A stretch of DNA of 64,000 bases from Mesorhizobium sp. SOD10. GTDB lineage: Bacteria > Pseudomonadota > Alphaproteobacteria > Rhizobiales > Rhizobiaceae. A program made the translations under genes and the position numbers. Positions 55,115 through 62,274 of this stretch are shown piece by piece. Below the pieces are notes generated by a model that ran no database searches, was not told the DNA's origin, and saw nothing but the letters and a program-made list of their open reading frames with translations. The stretch lies in NCBI GenBank assembly GCA_000824805.1, contig CCNA01000001.1, positions 1 through 64,000 of the forward strand, read 5' to 3'. Each line of letters begins with the position of its first letter. Position 1 is the first letter of the stretch.

Positions 55115-55721
55115 GCAGAAGCTCCATACGTTGAACGGATGGTTTACGGCAAGATATCAAAAAAATGCTGCAGCGCAACACACAATTTCCCATACCGGTG
55201 AAACGTTCACGTCATGAATTGACTAAATAATAAACCTGACCTGCCCAAATTTTCACCTTTGTGGCACGTTTATGACAAGGTGGCAGAAAGCCAGGAAAAT
55301 CTAGTCTGCCTTTTGGGCCATTTTTGGACAGTTCATTCTTTGCTGCAGCAGAAACACGGTTGCACGCCGCCGAAAGCACTCGCCAAGGTAAGTTATTCAG
55401 ATAAAATACTAATTAAAGTGGCTGGTTTTACTGAAGCGAAAGACGGGCCATTGAAATAGCTGTCGGGGCCATAGTGTGCGACGCACCATGGCAGAGTCGA
55501 TCTCGTAAAATCCTTGGAAACCATACCTGTCGGGCCTTGCTCCAATCGGCCTGCCTTAATAGAGTCGCAAATTGTTCCTGTCATTGTCGGCATGGGTAAG
55601 GAAGGCCGGAAGCAACCGGCCGGATTGGGCAGCCAGAAAGAGTTCTTTGGCGCAACGGGGAGTTACGCGGGTGGGTAAGTCGCAGCTTCTGCATGCTCGT
55701 CTCGGTTGAAGGCCGGCGAAC
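55115..55721. promoter_or_regulatory. AT-rich divergent control region of the exo genes
   Basis: These 607 bp between exoY-like and exoX-like genes are markedly richer in A+T than their neighbours and contain no convincing gene. A 66-codon frame at 55259 lacks a ribosome-binding site and protein-like pattern. Low GC and length suggest several regulator sites, as expected for exopolysaccharide control, but I could define no specific operator. Confidence 0.5.
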
Positions 55722-55994
55722 ATGTCTCTGCCAAAATTCATCATCGGCATGATGTTCGCGCTCGCGATCGTCATCGGCTGGTCCTATTTCGATGGTGCGT
55801 CGGCGGGCACCATCCTCTTACGTGCTATCGTCTGCGCCGTGATCATCCAGGCAGGCTATTTCCTTCTGGTCTTCGCCATGATCGGCAGAGCCACACCGAC
55901 ATCGGCAGGCAAGGTCCGTGAAGCCGACCGCGGCACGATCCTCGACAAGGTCGCCGAAAGCGAAAAGCTAAGCGCCAGGCGCAGCCTCCGTTGA
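55722..55994 (+). CDS. exoX: Exopolysaccharide production repressor, ExoX/SyrA-like
   Basis: This 90-residue small membrane protein has two helices: KFIIGMMFALAIVIGWSYF and TILLRAIVCAVIIQAGYFLLVFAMIG. The arrangement, length and the ICAVIIQAGYF segment match the ExoX/PsiA/SyrA family, which limits exopolysaccharide production post-translationally, probably through ExoY. It is divergent from the exoY-like gene, as in other rhizobia. Its 3-prime end overlaps the convergent lasso exporter gene by 27 bp. Confidence 0.8.
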   Translation: MSLPKFIIGMMFALAIVIGWSYFDGASAGTILLRAIVCAVIIQAGYFLLVFAMIGRATPTSAGKVREADRGTILDKVAESEKLSARRSLR

Positions 55995-57875
55995 TCGCTC
56001 GACCGACGCCGGGACCAGTCCGACCTCGACCGCGGACGTGGTTTCGCGCTCGGCCTGCTCGCCCGACAGCATCCTCGCAAGATGGCTGCCGGCTCGTGCT
56101 TTCAGCCGCCGATATTGTCCGACCTCCACGATGCGCCCATTCTCGATGGCCACGACCCAGTCGGCGAAGGCAATCATCGATGGCCGGTGCGCGATGGTCA
56201 GAATCGTCATTTGGCCGCGCAGCGCCTCGATCGATTGCGCGATCAGCGACTGGTTCTGCCAGTCGAGCGCGCTCGTCGCCTCGTCGAGGATAAGCAGCGA
56301 GGGCTTGCGCAGCAGCGCCCGCGCCAGGGCGATGCGCTGCCGCTCGCCGCCGGAGAGCCGCACACCGCGGTCGCCCACCACCGTCTCGAGCCGCAATGCC
56401 AGCCGCTCGACAAAATCCGCCGCATGGGCGTTGCGCAGTGCCGCCCAGAGCTCGTCGTCGCTCGCCTCAGGCGCGGCAAGCCGCAGATTGGCGGCGATCG
56501 TGTCGTGCAGCAGGAACACGTCCTGCGGCACATAGGCGACCTGATCGCGCCAAGCCCTGCGGTTCTGGGCGGTGATCTCCACGCCGTCGGCCAGGATCCG
56601 GCCGCTGGTTGGTTCGAGCAGGCCGAGCAGCATGTCGGCGATCGTGCTCTTGCCGGAGCCGGAAGGGCCGATCAGCGCCGTCACCTTGCCGGCCGGCAGG
56701 CCGAAGCTGATATCGCTGACCACCGGTTTCCCGTCGCCTTCGCCATAGGCGAAAGAAACATCGCGGATGTTGAGGCCCGTATCGAGCGTGAGTTTCGCGC
56801 CCTGTTCGCCCGCGTTCTCTTCCGGCTCGCGCTCGGCGTCGAAACGGGCCTGAAGGCTTTGCATCGAAGCACAGGCCGGCAGGTTGATCAGCACCTGCTG
56901 CGTCTGAAGCTGCATGTCCATGAAGCGCGGCGCCACGCGCATGAAGACCAGGAGCAGCACGACGATCTCGGCAAGCGACAAATGGAAGCCGACCAGCGCT
57001 ATGTAGATGAAGAGGCTGAGCCCGATCACGCTGGTAACCTGGAACAGCGCGGTGCCGAGCGAGGAGTTGCGGACGAAGGCGATGTTGTCGGCCTTCATCC
57101 TGTCCAGCGTCGCGCCGAGCTGGGCAAAATAGCCCGCCTCGACATTCAGGCTTTTGGCCACCTTGATGCCGCCGAGAAACTCGGAGACCGTGCGGTACTG
57201 CTCCTGGCGATTGCCGGTCAGTGTGCGGCCATAGGCACTGGCGCGCGCCCTGAACGGTCGCAGGGCGATCAGCAGCACCAGGCCGATGAAAATGGCGAAA
57301 CATGTCATCACCGGCGAGATGAAGAGCGAGACCACGAGATAGCCGGTGAGAAGCAGCGTCGCCTGGGTGAGCATGAGCAGCGAGAAGGCCGCCACCTGCA
57401 CCCGGTCGACATCGCCGTTCAGCGCGTGGTCGAGATCGGAGCTGCGGATGCGGGTGAAGACGCCCCATCGCGCCTTGCCGACGCTCTCGAACAGGTTCAT
57501 GCGGACGCGGTTGACGAAGTCGTAGAGCAGCCGCGCCATGTAGACGGACTTGAAGCGGTTGAAAATCGCTTGCAGCGCCACCAGCGCGACGAGCAGCGTG
57601 AGCACGGTGGCAAGCGACAGCGTTCCGCCGGGCACCAGCCAACGCAGAGCCTCCGGCACCCGCACCGCATAATCCTGCTCGGCCTTGCCGATCAGGCGCA
57701 GCAGCGGCACCAGCAGCAGGATCGAGATGCCTTCGGTGAGACTCCCCAGGATCAGGAAAGCAAGCGCCGTCGCCGTGCGTCGCCCGCCGACATGCGCCAT
57801 CATGGTGCCGAACCCGGCGACATCCCGGAAAAACGACAAGCGAAGCTTGGAGGACCAGCCCATGCCTTGGCTCAC
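55968..57875 (-). CDS. Lasso-peptide ABC exporter (D protein)
   Basis: This 635-residue fused exporter has about six N-terminal helices and a C-terminal ATPase. The ATPase carries Walker A GPSGSGKST (around residue 400), Q-loop YVPQDVFLLHDTIAANLRLA, signature LSGGERQRIALARALL, Walker B LLILDEATSALD and switch TIAHR. As last gene of the A-B1-B2-C-K-D order, it should pump the mature lasso peptide out and give the producer immunity. Start 57875 overlaps the kinase stop by four bases; MGWSSK four codons later is an alternative. The C-terminal 9 codons overlap the convergent exoX-like gene. Confidence 0.88.
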   Translation of the reverse strand: MSQGMGWSSKLRLSFFRDVAGFGTMMAHVGGRRTATALAFLILGSLTEGISILLLVPLLRLIGKAEQDYAVRVPEALRWLVPGGTLSLATVLTLLVALVALQAIFNRFKSVYMARLLYDFVNRVRMNLFESVGKARWGVFTRIRSSDLDHALNGDVDRVQVAAFSLLMLTQATLLLTGYLVVSLFISPVMTCFAIFIGLVLLIALRPFRARASAYGRTLTGNRQEQYRTVSEFLGGIKVAKSLNVEAGYFAQLGATLDRMKADNIAFVRNSSLGTALFQVTSVIGLSLFIYIALVGFHLSLAEIVVLLLVFMRVAPRFMDMQLQTQQVLINLPACASMQSLQARFDAEREPEENAGEQGAKLTLDTGLNIRDVSFAYGEGDGKPVVSDISFGLPAGKVTALIGPSGSGKSTIADMLLGLLEPTSGRILADGVEITAQNRRAWRDQVAYVPQDVFLLHDTIAANLRLAAPEASDDELWAALRNAHAADFVERLALRLETVVGDRGVRLSGGERQRIALARALLRKPSLLILDEATSALDWQNQSLIAQSIEALRGQMTILTIAHRPSMIAFADWVVAIENGRIVEVGQYRRLKARAGSHLARMLSGEQAERETTSAVEVGLVPASVERSTEAAPGA

Positions 57876-58852
57876 CTTGTCCCGCCCGCCAGGTCGGTTT
57901 CGATCGCGGCGACCGCCTCATCGATCCGGGCAAGCCCGGCCGGCACCTCGAGGCGGCTGACGCCCACCCGTCCGGCGACCTGTGCGCATTGGCCGAGATG
58001 CACCGAGGCGGAATCACCCGGCAGTGCCTGCCGGCCGAACCGCGTGACATAGGAGAATTTGATGATCGCCGGCAGCGCGGCGGCCCCGGCCAGCGGCGAA
58101 ATCGCCGCCCGCCCGCCGCGCTCAAGCACATAAATGCGCGATACCGGCAGTGCTTCACCGGCAAATGCGTCGTGCAGTCGGTGCTGCGCCTTGTCGATTT
58201 GCGGATGCACCTGCGGACGCACCTCCGCCTGGTGGAGGCGAATGGCACCCGCCGCGTCCGCGGCGAGCTTGAGCTGCGGAAATCCGGGCAGGATCATCGG
58301 CCGGCCCGGGTCGGACAAGTCCAGTGCCACGACATCGTCGGTGAGCAGCCGATGGCCGGCGCGGATCATCGCGCCAGCCGTCGTCGACTTGCCGGCGCCC
58401 TTGTCGCCCATGAAGATCACGCTCTTGCCGCCGACGGCAATGGCGCTGGCATGCAGCACGAGCAGCCCGCGCTGGTGAAGAGCGAGCGCCATCACCGGCC
58501 CGAGCAGCGGAAAGGCAAGCAGCGGATCGTCGATCCCCGGCGCCGGATCGACGTCGATTCGCTTGCCGCCGCTGATCATGAACGTGCCGACCGTCTGCCA
58601 TGAGAGATATTGGCGCGTCGGCTCAAAGCGGAACGCCGTGGCGCCCGGCGATGCGCCGTCTGGAATATCGACCGGCCCGACCGCGATCTCCAGGTCCGGC
58701 GTCGCCGGCGCCGTCGGTTCCAGTTCCGGTAAGCTCACTTCCGAGCGCACGATCAGCCCGTAGGCCTTGTAGAAATGACGGATCCGTCCGCCCGGCGCCG
58801 GCGTCTCGGTGGCGGATTGGGGCCGCGCAAGGGAAGCGATCGGAAGGTTCAT
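57872..58852 (-). CDS. HPr-kinase-like lasso peptide kinase (K protein)
   Basis: This 326-residue protein has an HprK-type core: His134 in LVLHASAIAVGGKSVIFMGDKGAGKSTTAGAM with P-loop GDKGAGKS (about 149-156), and the acidic pair Asp172-Asp173 in LLTDDVVALD. It lacks the N-terminal domain of true HPr kinases. Homologues in lasso clusters (PadeK of paeninodin) phosphorylate the C-terminal Ser of the precursor, and the precursor here does end in Ser. I start at 58852 by the four-base overlap with the cyclase gene; the in-frame extension upstream lies within the cyclase gene and is Arg-rich. Confidence 0.85.
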   Translation of the reverse strand: MNLPIASLARPQSATETPAPGGRIRHFYKAYGLIVRSEVSLPELEPTAPATPDLEIAVGPVDIPDGASPGATAFRFEPTRQYLSWQTVGTFMISGGKRIDVDPAPGIDDPLLAFPLLGPVMALALHQRGLLVLHASAIAVGGKSVIFMGDKGAGKSTTAGAMIRAGHRLLTDDVVALDLSDPGRPMILPGFPQLKLAADAAGAIRLHQAEVRPQVHPQIDKAQHRLHDAFAGEALPVSRIYVLERGGRAAISPLAGAAALPAIIKFSYVTRFGRQALPGDSASVHLGQCAQVAGRVGVSRLEVPAGLARIDEAVAAIETDLAGGTR

Positions 58853-60762
58853 GCCGGGCTTCCTTGGACTTGCCGCAGCCACAGCGACAGCGACACCGAG
58901 CGCCAGACATGCTGGACGTCCGGCAGCGTCGCCTGCTCGGGCTGGCTGAGCAGGCGCGCATAGACCGCGTTCACTTCGGGCAAGTTGACATAGGGCGCGA
59001 TCCGCTCGCTGTCCGAAATCAGCAGCCTGTCCAGAAGCTCGCGATGGTTGCCGAGCATGCCTTTGACCAGATTGGCGGTGAAATCGATCTTGTCTCGCCG
59101 CCACTGCACCGCCGGCGGCAGGACGCCTTGCATGGCCCGGCGCAGCACATGGCGGCCGAAGCCGTCCCTGAGCTTTTCCTCGCCGGGCAGCGCCAGGCAG
59201 AATTCGACGAGCGGCTTGTCCCAGAACGGATAGCGGGGCTCGACGCCGAAACTAGCGGCGGCCTTGTCGAGCACCTCAAAGGCGTGCGGCACCAGCCCGT
59301 TGGACAAAAGCCAGCGATGCGTCAGCGCTTCGCTGGCGGTAACGGCTGCTGGCATGTAGCCGCTGCGGTGGAAACGCTCGGCAAGATCGGTGCGCCTGGC
59401 AAGCTCCGGGTTGACCAGGCCCGCCCAGGCGGCGCGTGCCGCTGGCGCCGGCCTGCCCCGAACCTTGCCGACAAAACGTCTGGCCATCGACCTCATCCTG
59501 GCGATCCGCCAGGCCGGCCCGTAGATGGTCAAGAACTTGAAGTAGAGGGAGAGCATCCCCTCGCCATAGGTGTCGGCGGCGCTGCGCAATTCGCGCCACA
59601 GCTCCAGCCACCTGCCAGCATTGGCGAGTTCGTGAAGGTGCCCATGGCCCTGCGAGACGACCTCGTCGCCGCCATGCCCGTCGAGAAGCACTTTGACGCC
59701 CTTGGCGCCGGCGGTGCGGTAAAGGTCGCGCGTCAGTGACAGGCCGGGCGCCAGGAACGTGCCTTCCTGCTCCTCCAGCATGCGCTCGAATTCGGCGAAA
59801 GGCGCGTAGTTGCCGACCGCGATCAGCGTGGCGTCGAGCGGATTGTCGGCGACGACCGCATCGATGAACGGCTTCTCGTCCATGGACGAGCCCTTATCGA
59901 ACACCAACGAGAAGGTCTTGAGCTTCGGGTTGCGTTTCGCCGCCGCCCTGAGGCCCGCGAGACAGGCGATCGAGGAGGAATCGAGCCCGCCGCTCAGCAT
60001 GGCGCCCACGGCCGGCGTGCCGCGCATGCGGTTCTCCACCGATTGCGCGAAGAGATGCCTGAATTCCTCGGCCGCGTCCGATCGCGGCGGCCGCTGCGAC
60101 GGCTCGATCTGCCAGTAGCGCCGCAGCATTACCTGGCGGTCCGCGACCATCATGCTGTGCCGTGCCGGTAGGCGGAAGATCTCGGCATAGGGCGTGGCCT
60201 GCGGATCGTCCGGCAGGCCGGCGAGGAAACCGGAGATCTGGTGTTCGCTGAGCCGCCTGCCGACGCCGTCCAGCGCCAGGATCGGGCCGATCTCCGAGGC
60301 GAACGCAAAGCGCCTGCCGGTCGAATGATAGTAGAAAGGTTTGACGCCGAAATGATCGCGCGCGCAAAACAGCGCCTGCCTCTCGCCATCCCATATCGCG
60401 AAGGCGAAATCGCCCTGCAGATAGGTCGGGCAGGCCTCGCCCCATTTGAGGTAGGCTCGCATGATGAGCACCGCGTCGGCCATCGCCCGATCGCGCAGGC
60501 CGAGCCGCGCCAGAAGCTCGTCGCGATTGTCCAGCCGGCAGTCGGCGGTGATGGCGAGCTTGCCGCCGGCCATCGTCAGCGGACCGGGGCCGTCCTCACC
60601 GGTCGTGTCGAGCCAGGCGTGGCCGAGCGCCACGCTGCCCTCCGTCCACCAGGAACTGCCGTCGCGGGCGCGGTGGCGCATGCGCGAAAGCATCTCCTGG
60701 ACATCGCCGGCCCCGGCGGGCCGGCCATTGTCGCCATGCACGATTCCGGCGACGCCGCTCAT
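58849..60762 (-). CDS. Lasso macrolactam synthetase (C protein, asparagine synthase B-like)
   Basis: This 637-residue protein has an N-terminal class II amidotransferase-like domain whose Cys2 is replaced by Ser (MSGVAGIVHGD), so it cannot take ammonia from glutamine. An ATP-pyrophosphatase domain follows, with SGGLDSSSIACLAG around residue 250 and HGGDEVVSQGHG later. Lasso C proteins activate the ring Asp or Glu side chain by adenylation and close it onto the new N-terminal amine. It starts three bases after the B2 stop. Operon position and the Cys loss set it apart from housekeeping AsnB. Confidence 0.9.
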   Translation of the reverse strand: MSGVAGIVHGDNGRPAGAGDVQEMLSRMRHRARDGSSWWTEGSVALGHAWLDTTGEDGPGPLTMAGGKLAITADCRLDNRDELLARLGLRDRAMADAVLIMRAYLKWGEACPTYLQGDFAFAIWDGERQALFCARDHFGVKPFYYHSTGRRFAFASEIGPILALDGVGRRLSEHQISGFLAGLPDDPQATPYAEIFRLPARHSMMVADRQVMLRRYWQIEPSQRPPRSDAAEEFRHLFAQSVENRMRGTPAVGAMLSGGLDSSSIACLAGLRAAAKRNPKLKTFSLVFDKGSSMDEKPFIDAVVADNPLDATLIAVGNYAPFAEFERMLEEQEGTFLAPGLSLTRDLYRTAGAKGVKVLLDGHGGDEVVSQGHGHLHELANAGRWLELWRELRSAADTYGEGMLSLYFKFLTIYGPAWRIARMRSMARRFVGKVRGRPAPAARAAWAGLVNPELARRTDLAERFHRSGYMPAAVTASEALTHRWLLSNGLVPHAFEVLDKAAASFGVEPRYPFWDKPLVEFCLALPGEEKLRDGFGRHVLRRAMQGVLPPAVQWRRDKIDFTANLVKGMLGNHRELLDRLLISDSERIAPYVNLPEVNAVYARLLSQPEQATLPDVQHVWRSVSLSLWLRQVQGSPA

Positions 60763-60765
60763 CGC

Positions 60766-61182
60766 TCACGATCCATGATCGACCAGATGGGCAAATCCAT
60801 TGATCGAGCCGCCGAGCACGATGTGGTTGCCGCTCATCAGCCAGGCATGCGCCTTGAGCTCGCTGCCCGTTCCTTTTTCGATGCCGATGCTGATCTTCGA
60901 GGCATTGCCCTGGCGGGCGAGCAGATACTGCCCGGCCAGCGCCTGGGTGAGGCAAGTGGCGCCCGGCACGAGCCGCGCCGCGGCGGCAACGCCCCAGGCA
61001 ACCCGCCGCAGGTCGCCGATGCCGGCGTCACGCCTGGCATCCAGTCGTGTGACCATGCCGCGGACGCGATTGTAGGAGGACAGCGTCAGCGCAAGCCGCA
61101 CCGCGCCCACCACTATCAGGCAGCGCGCCAGAAACAGTATCTCGCGGCCGCTCAGCGAGCGGAGCCTAGACCAGTTCCTCAC
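60766..61182 (-). CDS. Lasso leader peptidase (B2, transglutaminase-like)
   Basis: This 138-residue protein of the PF13471 type has the probable catalytic Cys77 in PGATCLTQALAGQYLLARQG and His112 in KAHAWLMSG. I see no Asp at the usual spacing after the His, so the third catalytic residue is unclear. It should cut the leader from the precursor just before core Gly1. A GTG start at 61182 is preferred (17-nt overlap with B1) since the helix RLRSLSGREILFLARCLIVV begins soon after; upstream in-frame codons lie in B1. It works with the separate B1 protein. Confidence 0.85.
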   Translation of the reverse strand: MRNWSRLRSLSGREILFLARCLIVVGAVRLALTLSSYNRVRGMVTRLDARRDAGIGDLRRVAWGVAAAARLVPGATCLTQALAGQYLLARQGNASKISIGIEKGTGSELKAHAWLMSGNHIVLGGSINGFAHLVDHGS

Positions 61183-61465
61183 GGTGGAGCCTCGCAAGCC
61201 CTGCTTCAGTGAGCCCCTTGAGCAAGCCCTCGACATCGGCCTTGCAGCGCTCGGCATCTACATTGTAGCGCGCGAGCACGGCGCTGCGGATATCGAGGAT
61301 CGATCGCGGCTCCTGAATCTGCTCCCAGATGAACGCGCCGACGCCGTTCAGGCTGTAATAGACGTTGGATTTGAGGTGAAGCAGCGCCAGTCCGGCGCCG
61401 AATTCACATGCGACCGCCTCGCCGGTCGCGACCACGCGGTCATGGTCCGAGGGGTTCCAGTCCAT
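61166..61465 (-). CDS. Lasso RRE protein (B1, PqqD-like)
   Basis: This 99-residue PqqD-fold protein is a RiPP recognition element: VVATGEAVACEFGAGLALLHLKSNVYYSLNGVGAFIWEQIQEPRSILDIRSAVLARYNVDAERCKADVEGLLKGLTEAGLA. RRE proteins bind the leader peptide through a beta-strand and hand it to the peptidase and cyclase. The leader found at 61622 has the motif that such proteins read. Strong hairpins separate it from the precursor gene, which would favour more precursor than enzyme. Confidence 0.9.
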   Translation of the reverse strand: MDWNPSDHDRVVATGEAVACEFGAGLALLHLKSNVYYSLNGVGAFIWEQIQEPRSILDIRSAVLARYNVDAERCKADVEGLLKGLTEAGLARLHREELV

Positions 61466-61541
61466 CCTAAAACCTCGTTGCTGGCCACCGCGCCCTTGGG
61501 CCTTTTCGCCGTGGATCGGTTGCCGGCGATCCTCGGCAGGA

Positions 61542-61612
61542 AGCCGGGGGACAAAGCCCCCCGGCTCACCTGATGGAGAGCATCCGGAGCCCCAACCTAG
61601 ACACCCGGATGC
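61542..61612 (-). other. Double hairpin between lasso precursor and B1
   Basis: Stem 1 pairs AGCCGGGGG (61542-61550) with CCCCCGGCT (61558-61566), loop 7 nt. Stem 2 pairs GCATCCGG (61580-61587) with CCGGATGC (61605-61612), loop 17 nt. Both lie just after the precursor stop. They can act as leaky terminator or 3-prime stabiliser so that precursor mRNA exceeds the enzyme mRNA. Confidence 0.65.
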
Positions 61613-61621
61613 CTGTAAGCT

Positions 61622-61774
61622 TTAAGAGAAAGTCAGCTCGCCGACCGGCGTGTGCGCGGGAAAGCTCGCGTCAAGCGCCGTCGTGCCAGCACCGCCCTGC
61701 GTGATGGATTCAATCGAACCGTGAACCGTCAGGCTGGGGGTCTCGTACTCATGCTTTTCAACATTCTGTTCCAT
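61622..61774 (-). CDS. Lasso peptide precursor (A)
   Basis: This is a 50-residue precursor, short enough to be skipped by normal gene callers. Leader residues 1-26 contain Tyr10, Pro13, Leu15, Gly19 and Thr25, giving the complete YxxPxLxxxGxxxxxT motif read by B1 proteins, with Thr at position -2. The predicted core is residues 27-50: GGAGTTALD, then a 15-residue tail starting ASFPAH and ending LTFS. Gly1 to Asp9 would give a nine-residue macrolactam ring. The C-terminal Ser fits the kinase in the operon. GGAGAG lies six bases before the ATG. I saw no second precursor. The core has no Cys, so a class II lasso is expected. Confidence 0.92.
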   Translation of the reverse strand: MEQNVEKHEYETPSLTVHGSIESITQGGAGTTALDASFPAHTPVGELTFS

Positions 61775-61817
61775 TCTACTCTCCAATTAAGGACTGGAAG
61801 CGGCTGCAGAATGCCGC

Positions 61818-61835
61818 CAGCATATGGCTATGCTG
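61818..61835. promoter_or_regulatory. Candidate operator upstream of lasso precursor
   Basis: CAGCATA and TATGCTG form a perfect 7-bp inverted repeat around TGGC, 44-61 bp upstream of the precursor start. The position suits an operator overlapping the promoter. The regulator is unknown and no regulator gene is seen in the cluster. Confidence 0.45.
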
Positions 61836-62118
61836 CAATGCGATTGCTGCACGGCAACATCTATGAGTCAAGCCTGATTTACCGAGCATTAATCAATTCT
61901 CGGTTGCGCTCGCCTTCGTTAATGATCAAGCCCTGGACGCCATTATCGTGAACCTCGCCCGCCCCAGGATTCAACCGCAGGTCTTTGCCGTTTACATAAG
62001 AAGTTGATTTATTTGTGGTAATTTTCGCGACGCGGAATCCGTTTCGCTGATGCGAAGAAATTGCTGCAAAAAAATGCCCACTTTTCGGCCACGACCGGGT
62101 GTCCCTGCGTTGTCTTTA

Positions 62119-62144
62119 AAAGTGATCAAACGTTTAGCCACTTT
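62119..62144. promoter_or_regulatory. Inverted repeat upstream of nucleotidyltransferase gene
   Basis: AAAGTG and CACTTT pair with a 14-nt spacer, 131 bp before the preferred start. The whole 500-bp gap 61775-62274 is AT-rich and holds only these two repeats and presumed promoters as far as I can see. Confidence 0.35.
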
Positions 62145-62274
62145 AGCGCTTGGGTTGCAGCGATGAAACGGCTCCAGCCGGGCTGCGGGGCAATCGCGTT
62201 AATTTTCCCGGTGCTTTTCTTCGCAGTTGCGGTATAAACCGCCCGGGCGGTATTTTGCGGAGAACGACATCGGC

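Noticed and set aside
55261-55276. Possible sigma-54 promoter starting TGGCAC in the exo control region
   Set aside because: The -12 part reads TGACA rather than TTGCA/T, so the conserved GC is missing.
55259-55459. A 66-codon plus-strand frame in the exo control region
   Set aside because: There is no ribosome-binding site, no recognisable domain, and it lies in low-GC regulatory DNA.
57872-58852. True HPr kinase/phosphorylase of the PTS
   Set aside because: It lacks the N-terminal HprK domain, and neither HPr nor two-component genes are adjacent, whereas lasso genes are on both sides.
58849-60762. Housekeeping asparagine synthetase B
   Set aside because: Cys2 needed for glutamine hydrolysis is Ser, and the gene is coupled to lasso B2 and kinase genes.
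61879-62115. A 78-codon open frame on the minus strand upstream of the lasso precursor, possibly a second peptide gene
   Set aside because: It has no ATG or GTG start, an AT-rich codon set unlike real genes here, no ribosome-binding site and no lasso leader motif. It is treated as promoter DNA.
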